From Pseudomonadota bacterium (lineage in GTDB: Bacteria; Pseudomonadota; Alphaproteobacteria; Acetobacterales; Acetobacteraceae), in contig JAJZVS010000099.1 of the NCBI GenBank assembly GCA_021845555.1, positions 1 through 10,671 on the forward strand: a stretch of DNA of 10,671 nucleotides, written 5' to 3'. A model generated the notes under the pieces. The model saw nothing but the letters and a program-made list of their open reading frames with translations. It did not search any database and was not told the origin of the DNA. Of this stretch, positions 7,054 through 10,671 are shown piece by piece (position 1 is the stretch's first letter; each line of letters opens with the position of its first letter). The position numbers and the translations under genes were made by a program.

Positions 7054-7572
7054 TTACGGTGTCGGCGGCAGCGCCCGCCAGGCGCCGCGGACGAACCCCC
7101 GCGCGTCCACCTGCTGCACCTGGGCCGCGATCGCGGCCCGCTGGCCGGCGCAGCGCCAATCGAACACCGTGGTGTGGCCGGTGGCGAATTTCGGCACGAA
7201 CCGCGCGTCGGGGTGGGCGCGGCACCAGACGGCGGCGCCATGGTTACGCCGGGTCCGATCGGCCGGCCCGCAGTTCAGATTGGCCCCGGTCAGGCAGGCC
7301 AGCACCGCTTGGCCGTCGCAGCGGAGCACGCCGTTGCGCGCCACCTCGGCCGGGGTCATCCGGGCATGGAACGTCGCGGTCACCCGCGGGGCCAGCTCCG
7401 GCGGGATCGGCAGCAGCGTGCCGTCCGGCCGGCCGCGGCAGACGGCCGGGCGCGCGGCCGCCGTGCCGCCCGCGCAGCCGGCGAGCAAGGCCCCGAGCGT
7501 GAGCGCGACGAGGCCGGGCGCCGCGCAGCGGGCCGCACGCCTCCCGCGCCGCCGGCGGTCCAGCCCGCGCAT
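7054..7572 (-). CDS. Cysteine-rich lipoprotein of unknown function
   Basis: A 172-residue predicted lipoprotein. The start at ATG 7572, ten bases after the cupin stop, gives an arginine-rich n-region, a hydrophobic stretch and lipobox LLAGC with lipidated C33. Six further cysteines remain in the mature part (C45, C85, C93, C101, C117, C141), an even number that would suit three disulfides in the periplasm. Distinct segments are GANLNCG (96-102), VWCRAHPD (115-122), TGHTTVFDWRC (131-141) and a C-terminal VDARGFVRGAW (155-165). I have an impression of having met GANLNCG-type proteins as conserved hypotheticals in proteobacteria, but I cannot name a family and assign no activity. The n-region is unusually long and basic. 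It is the last gene of a four-gene minus-strand cluster and has no evident Shine-Dalgarno of its own, so it is probably coupled to the cupin gene. Confidence 0.8.
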   Translation of the reverse strand: MRGLDRRRRGRRAARCAAPGLVALTLGALLAGCAGGTAAARPAVCRGRPDGTLLPIPPELAPRVTATFHARMTPAEVARNGVLRCDGQAVLACLTGANLNCGPADRTRRNHGAAVWCRAHPDARFVPKFATGHTTVFDWRCAGQRAAIAAQVQQVDARGFVRGAWRALPPTP

Positions 7573-7582
7573 GGGCCGCGGC

Positions 7583-7858
7583 TCAGGAAGCGGCGCCGCG
7601 CCGTCCGGCGAGGTAGCGCACGCCCGCCGGTCCCGCCTGCTCGGCATGGCGGCGGCCGGCCGGCATGGCGAAGGTCTCGCCCGGCCCGTAGGTGCGCGCG
7701 GCGCCGTCGCAGGTGATCGTCAGCGCGCCTTCCAGCACCAGCAGCCGGGCATCGAACCCGTGCGCATGCTCGGGGTTCGTCGCGTTCGGCTCCAGGCTGC
7801 GCGCGAGCGCGGCATAGCCGTCGTTGGCCAGTTCGGCTTCGAATTGGGTGCGGTCCAT
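7583..7858 (-). CDS. Small cupin-domain protein
   Basis: A 91-residue single-domain cupin. The first cupin motif is HAHGFDARLLVLEGALTI (31-48), with H31 and H33 as metal ligands. The second motif is GPGETFAMPAGRRHAE (58-73), with H71 as the third histidine. The glutamate expected in motif 1 is not in the canonical place; D36 may take its role. The start at 7858 has a strong GGAGG about eight bases upstream. Proteins of this size and wording are usually annotated only as cupin-domain proteins: they may bind a metal and a small molecule, or act as small dioxygenases or isomerases. Nothing here fixes a substrate. It sits 74 bp after the acetyltransferase gene and 10 bp before the lipoprotein gene. 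Confidence 0.9.
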   Translation of the reverse strand: MDRTQFEAELANDGYAALARSLEPNATNPEHAHGFDARLLVLEGALTITCDGAARTYGPGETFAMPAGRRHAEQAGPAGVRYLAGRRGAAS

Positions 7859-7886
7859 CGGCGTCCCTCCGTGGTTTCTTGCCCGG

Positions 7887-7892
7887 AGCGTA
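7887..7892 (-). promoter_or_regulatory. Possible -10 element for the cupin and lipoprotein genes
   Basis: On the minus strand GCTACGCT contains TACGCT (7892-7887), about 29 bases before the cupin ATG, with a strong GGAGG in between. Spacing suits a -10 and a short leader. No TTG-type -35 is present 16-19 bp upstream, so this is only a candidate internal promoter. Confidence 0.25.
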
Positions 7893-7932
7893 GCATCTCC
7901 CGCGCCGCGAGGGGGAGGGGCACGTTGACCCG

Positions 7933-8502
7933 TCACGATGCCCGGGCGGAGGTCTCCAGCAGCTTCTCGATCGGGTCCCAGACGAAGGCGGTCTGCGCGA
8001 TCGGCGTGCCGCCGACATGGATCATCGCCTCGGCGGCCGGCGTGCCGCCCAGGTGGGCATAGAACCAGCGGCTGGGGTTGTCGCGCAGCACCCACAGGAA
8101 GGCGCTGCGGCAGCCGGCCTGGGCCAGGAAGGCGCCGGCGGCGCGGATCAGCCCGCGTCCCACCCCGCGGTCGCGCCAGTCGTCCAGCACATAAAGCGTC
8201 TCGATCTCCCCCTCGCCCAGGCGGCGGCCGGAGATCTGGGTGCGCCGGGCGCGGCCGGCGGTGGCGAAGCCGATCACCCGCCGGCCGGTGCCCGACGGCA
8301 GCTCGTCGCCCGAGGCGGTGGCGATCAGCACGCCCCCGCCGCCGCGGATCGCCGCCTCGTAGTAGCGGGCCTGGCGCGTCACCGACAGCCGCGCCAGGTA
8401 GGCGTCCGGCAGCAGGCCGGGATAGGCCGAGCGCCAGACCGCGACATGGATCGCCCCGATCGCCACCGCATCCGGCGGGCGCGCGACGCGGACCTCGATC
8501 AT
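7933..8502 (-). CDS. GNAT-family N-acetyltransferase
   Basis: A 189-residue acetyltransferase that would move an acetyl group from acetyl-CoA to an amine. The N-terminal half carries HVAVWRSAYPGLLPDAYLARLS (19-40, here split as HVAVWRSAYPG and LLPDAYLARLS), a wording common in this family. Motif A is IETLYVLDDWRDRGVGRGLI (100-119), with the acetyl-CoA pyrophosphate loop R110-x-x-G113-x-G115. Motif B is represented by DNPSRWFYAHLGG (141-153). The substrate could be a small molecule, a peptide or a protein N-terminus; the sequence does not say. The start at 8502 places the ATG four bases into the stop of a possible 14-codon micro-ORF. A GTG at 8529 is a less likely start. It follows the RNA methyltransferase gene with 40 bp between. 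Confidence 0.92.
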   Translation of the reverse strand: MIEVRVARPPDAVAIGAIHVAVWRSAYPGLLPDAYLARLSVTRQARYYEAAIRGGGGVLIATASGDELPSGTGRRVIGFATAGRARRTQISGRRLGEGEIETLYVLDDWRDRGVGRGLIRAAGAFLAQAGCRSAFLWVLRDNPSRWFYAHLGGTPAAEAMIHVGGTPIAQTAFVWDPIEKLLETSARAS

Positions 8503-8543
8503 CGCAGGCTCACGCGCGCCGCCGCCCACCGACCCGGCGCCAT
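8499..8543 (-). CDS. Possible 14-codon coupling micro-ORF
   Basis: An ORF reading MAPGRWAAARVSLR fills the gap between the methyltransferase and acetyltransferase genes. Its ATG shares one base with the upstream stop (TGATG) and its TGA overlaps the acetyltransferase ATG (ATGA). GGAG lies eight bases before its ATG, while the acetyltransferase start has only a weak GAG upstream. This arrangement would allow ribosomes to pass from one gene to the next. The peptide resembles nothing known to me, and chance is a real alternative in GC-rich DNA. Confidence 0.25.
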   Translation of the reverse strand: MAPGRWAAARVSLR

Positions 8544-9844
8544 CAGCGTCGCTCCAGCACCGCGGCGAAAAACCCATCGGTGCCGTGCCGCGCCGGGGTC
8601 AGCGCCAGCACGTCCCCGGCCACCGGCGGGGCAGAGGCGAGCGGCCAGGCGCGCGCCAGCGGCAGCAGCGCGTAGTCGGGATGGCGAACCAGGAAAGCGG
8701 ACACCTGCGCTTCGTTCTCCTCGGCCAGGAGGGAGCAGGTAGCGTAGATCAGTTTTCCGCCGCTGCGAACCAGCGGCGCGGCCTGATCGAGGATCAAGGC
8801 CTGCTTCGCCGTGAGCTCCGCCAGATCGGTCTCGGTCAGGCGCGCGCGCGCGTCCGGGTTGCGCCGCCAGGTGCCGGTGCCGGTGCAGGGCGCATCGACC
8901 AGCACGCGGTCGAACCCGCCGGCGCGGCGCTTGGCCCATTTGTCGCCGGGCGCCAGCAGGTGGCGCTCGACATTATGCACGCCGGCGCGGCGCAGCCGGC
9001 GGATTGCGCCATCCAGCCGGGCGGCGGACACGTCGCAGGCGACCAGCTGGCCGCGGTTTTCCATCGTCATCGCCAGCGCCAGGGTCTTGCCGCCCGCCCC
9101 GGCACAGAGATCGGCCACCCGCAGCCCGGGCTTCGCATCGGCGAGCAGCGCGATCAGCTGGCTGCCCTCGTCCTGGATCTCCACCAGCCCGGCGCGGAAC
9201 GCGGCCCCCGCGGTCACCGGGCGGCGGCCGGCGATGCGCAGGCCCCAGGGGGAGAAGCGGGTGGCGGTGGCCTCGATCCCCTCGGCGGCCAGCGCGGTCC
9301 GCGCCGCCGCGCGCGGCCCCTTGAGCAGGTTCGCGCGCAGATCGAGCGGCGCGGGCGCCAGCAGCGCGGTGGCCTCGGCCGGCAGCGCGGGGCCGAAGCG
9401 GGCGGCGAGATGGGGCAGCAGCCAGTCCGGCAGCTCGAACCGCACCGCCGGGCCCATCGCCGGATGATCGAGCGTGTGACCCGCGAGGCCGGCGAGTGCG
9501 GCGCGCTCCCCGCCGTCGAGCGAGGCGGGGGCGAATTTCCCGCCCGAGAACAATTTCGCCACCACCTCCAGCGCCATGCCTTCCAGCACCAGCGCGGCGG
9601 CGAGGCGCAGCCGCGGCGCCGCCAAGCCCGTGCTCGGCAGGCCGACGCGATCGAGCCACCAGCCGAGCCGGCGGGACGCGCGCAGCACCGACCAGACCCG
9701 TTCGGCCACCGCGCGGCGGTCGCTGGAGCCGATGAAGCGGCGGGCGCGGAAGAACTCGTTGGCGACGGCGTCCGCCGGACGCGGATCGGCGGCGATGTCG
9801 GCGAGCAGTTCGATCGCGCTGGCAAGGCGGGCGGCGGGGGTCAT
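8543..9844 (-). CDS. RsmB/NOP-family RNA (cytosine-5) methyltransferase
   Basis: A 433-residue SAM-dependent enzyme that methylates C5 of cytosine in RNA, by family probably 16S rRNA. The N-terminal part (about 1-140, with SSDRRAVAERVW at 40-51) resembles the NusB-like RNA-binding domain of RsmB. The catalytic part has SAM motif I DLCAGAGGKTLALA (245-258), ACDVSAARL (269-277), motif IV VDAPCTGTGTWRRNP (316-330) with C320, and motif VI YATCSLLAEENEAQ (367-380) with C370. These are the two cysteines typical of this family, one forming the covalent RNA intermediate and one releasing it. Length matches E. coli RsmB (429). Alphaproteobacteria often carry more than one RsmB/NOP paralogue, so I do not assign the symbol. 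No Shine-Dalgarno is visible before ATG 9844, raising the chance of a leaderless transcript. First gene of the minus-strand cluster and divergent from the thiolase. Confidence 0.95.
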   Translation of the reverse strand: MTPAARLASAIELLADIAADPRPADAVANEFFRARRFIGSSDRRAVAERVWSVLRASRRLGWWLDRVGLPSTGLAAPRLRLAAALVLEGMALEVVAKLFSGGKFAPASLDGGERAALAGLAGHTLDHPAMGPAVRFELPDWLLPHLAARFGPALPAEATALLAPAPLDLRANLLKGPRAAARTALAAEGIEATATRFSPWGLRIAGRRPVTAGAAFRAGLVEIQDEGSQLIALLADAKPGLRVADLCAGAGGKTLALAMTMENRGQLVACDVSAARLDGAIRRLRRAGVHNVERHLLAPGDKWAKRRAGGFDRVLVDAPCTGTGTWRRNPDARARLTETDLAELTAKQALILDQAAPLVRSGGKLIYATCSLLAEENEAQVSAFLVRHPDYALLPLARAWPLASAPPVAGDVLALTPARHGTDGFFAAVLERR

Positions 9845-9891
9845 GGCCGGGCTGTAGGCCCGATCCGCCTTCCCGGTCCAGCGTCGCGCGC

Positions 9892-9920
9892 TTCTCCCTT
9901 GCCGCGTTCGGGGCTAGTCT
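9892..9920 (+). promoter_or_regulatory. Candidate promoter for the thiolase gene
   Basis: TTCTCC (9892-9897), a 17-bp spacer and TAGTCT (9915-9920, within GCTAGTCT) would start transcription near 9927 and give a leader of about 24 bases containing GGAGAG. Spacing is right; both hexamers match the sigma-70 consensus only partly. Confidence 0.35.
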
Positions 9921-9950
9921 GCCCGGCGTATCGCGCGCGGGAGAGACGCC

Positions 9951-10671
9951 ATGACCGAAGCCTGCATCGTCGGCTGGGCCCATTCGCCCTTCGGCAAGCT
10001 GGACGACCCCGATATCGAATCCCTGATCGGCCGCGTCGCCGGCGCGGCGATCGCCGACGCCGGCATCGCGCCGGAAGAGATCGACGCCAGCTTCGTCGGC
10101 CTGTTCAACGGCGGCTTCTCCGACCAGGACTTCCCCGCCTCGCTGGTGTTGCAGCAGCTGCCGGCGCTGCGCTTCAAGCCGGCGACGCGGTTCGAGAACG
10201 CCTGCGCCACCGGTTCGGCCGCGGTGCACGGCGCGCGCGACTTCCTGGCCGCCGGGCGGGGCCGCTTCGCCCTGGTGGTGGGGGTCGAGAAGATGACCGC
10301 CACGCCCGGGGCGATGGTGGGCGACATCCTGCTGAAAGCCTCCTACCGCAAGCAGGAAGCCGAAATCCCGGCCGGCTTCGCCGGCGTGTTCGGGCGCATC
10401 GCCGATCGCTACTTCCAGCAGTACGGCGACCAGTCGGACGCGCTGGCGACGATCGCGGCGAAGAACCACAAGAACGGCGTGGACAACCCCTACGCGCAGA
10501 TCCGCAAGGACCTGGGCTACGAATTCTGCCGCAACGTGAGCGAGAAGAACCCCTACGTCGCGCCGCCGCTCAAGCGCACCGACTGCTCGCTGGTCTCCGA
10601 CGGGGCCGCCGCGCTGGTGCTGACGGACGAGGAGACGGCGCAGGGGATGGCCAAAGCGGTGCGCTTCCGCG
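9951..10671 (+). CDS. Thiolase-family protein (acetyl-CoA acetyltransferase/SCP2-thiolase type), N-terminal part cut by window edge
   Basis: 240 codons are visible before the right edge; the family usually runs to about 390-400. The start ATG has GGGAGAG about seven bases upstream. The protein opens with a thiolase N-terminal strand (MTEACIVGWAHSPFGKL). FENACATGSAAVHGA (81-95) carries the nucleophilic cysteine C85 that takes the acyl group. GVEKMT (111-116) and DCSLVSDGAAALVLTD (211-226) are also typical. The His and second Cys of the C-terminal half lie beyond the window, so an active thiolase cannot be confirmed. The wording resembles the SCP2/SCP-x-like thiolases annotated as acetyl-CoA acetyltransferase rather than the classic PhaA/FadA type. 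A role in acyl-CoA chain cleavage or condensation is likely; pathway partners would have to lie to the right. Confidence 0.93.
   Translation, partial: MTEACIVGWAHSPFGKLDDPDIESLIGRVAGAAIADAGIAPEEIDASFVGLFNGGFSDQDFPASLVLQQLPALRFKPATRFENACATGSAAVHGARDFLAAGRGRFALVVGVEKMTATPGAMVGDILLKASYRKQEAEIPAGFAGVFGRIADRYFQQYGDQSDALATIAAKNHKNGVDNPYAQIRKDLGYEFCRNVSEKNPYVAPPLKRTDCSLVSDGAAALVLTDEETAQGMAKAVRFR

Noticed and set aside
5082..7241. A 719-codon minus-strand open frame antisense to the antiporter
   Set aside because: Low-complexity His/Gln/Arg-rich sequence, the mirror of a GC-rich membrane protein gene; no ribosome site or motif.
5198..8062. A 954-codon open frame on the plus strand, overlapping the antiporter and running through the lipoprotein and cupin genes
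   Set aside because: Translation is Arg/Gly/Ala-rich with no domain logic. The antiporter in another frame, and the lipoprotein and cupin on the opposite strand, have clear family motifs. Few stops in GC-rich DNA explain its length.
7054..9844. A new functional system made of methyltransferase, acetyltransferase, cupin and lipoprotein
   Set aside because: Co-directional short spacing alone does not show joint function. A possible internal promoter before the cupin suggests more than one transcription unit, and each protein has a common housekeeping or generic annotation.

Overview
The window is very GC-rich (about 70% by eye) bacterial chromosome with dense, short-spaced genes. The style and the proteins point to an alphaproteobacterium; an Acetobacterales/Rhodospirillales-type genome is my guess, from GC content, codon style and protein wording only. 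It looks like ordinary chromosome: I see no transposase, phage gene, CRISPR array, tRNA or rRNA. Ten protein genes are well supported, two of them cut by the window edges.

Left region (1-3613, all minus strand): a tripartite RND efflux operon read right to left, outer-membrane channel lipoprotein (3554-2187), periplasmic adaptor (2190-1108) and inner-membrane RND pump (from 1108, running off the left edge). The three genes overlap at their ends (TTGA and TGATG junctions), so they are probably translationally coupled. The adaptor appears to use a TTG start. A 23-bp dyad upstream of the channel gene is a candidate operator. Upstream again (3730-4923, minus) is a class I PLP aminotransferase, separated from the efflux operon by 175 bp that hold a small cluster of G/C hairpins.

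Centre (4924-7053): a 293-bp divergent intergenic region with a TTGACA element facing the aminotransferase and a set of hairpins in front of a Kef-type (CPA2) potassium/proton antiporter on the plus strand (5217-7019). The antiporter ends in a short duplicated segment, then meets a convergent minus-strand cluster after only 34 bp.

Right region (7054-9844, minus): a co-directional cluster read as RsmB/NOP-type RNA m5C methyltransferase, GNAT acetyltransferase, small cupin, and a cysteine-rich lipoprotein of unknown function. A possible 14-codon micro-ORF links the methyltransferase to the acetyltransferase with start/stop overlaps at both ends. From 9951 a thiolase-family gene runs on the plus strand off the right edge, divergent from the methyltransferase.

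I found no convincing undescribed multi-gene system. The observations most worth a second look are small-scale: the micro-ORF bridge, the competing hairpins in front of the antiporter, the operator-like dyad of the efflux operon, and the six-cysteine lipoprotein.
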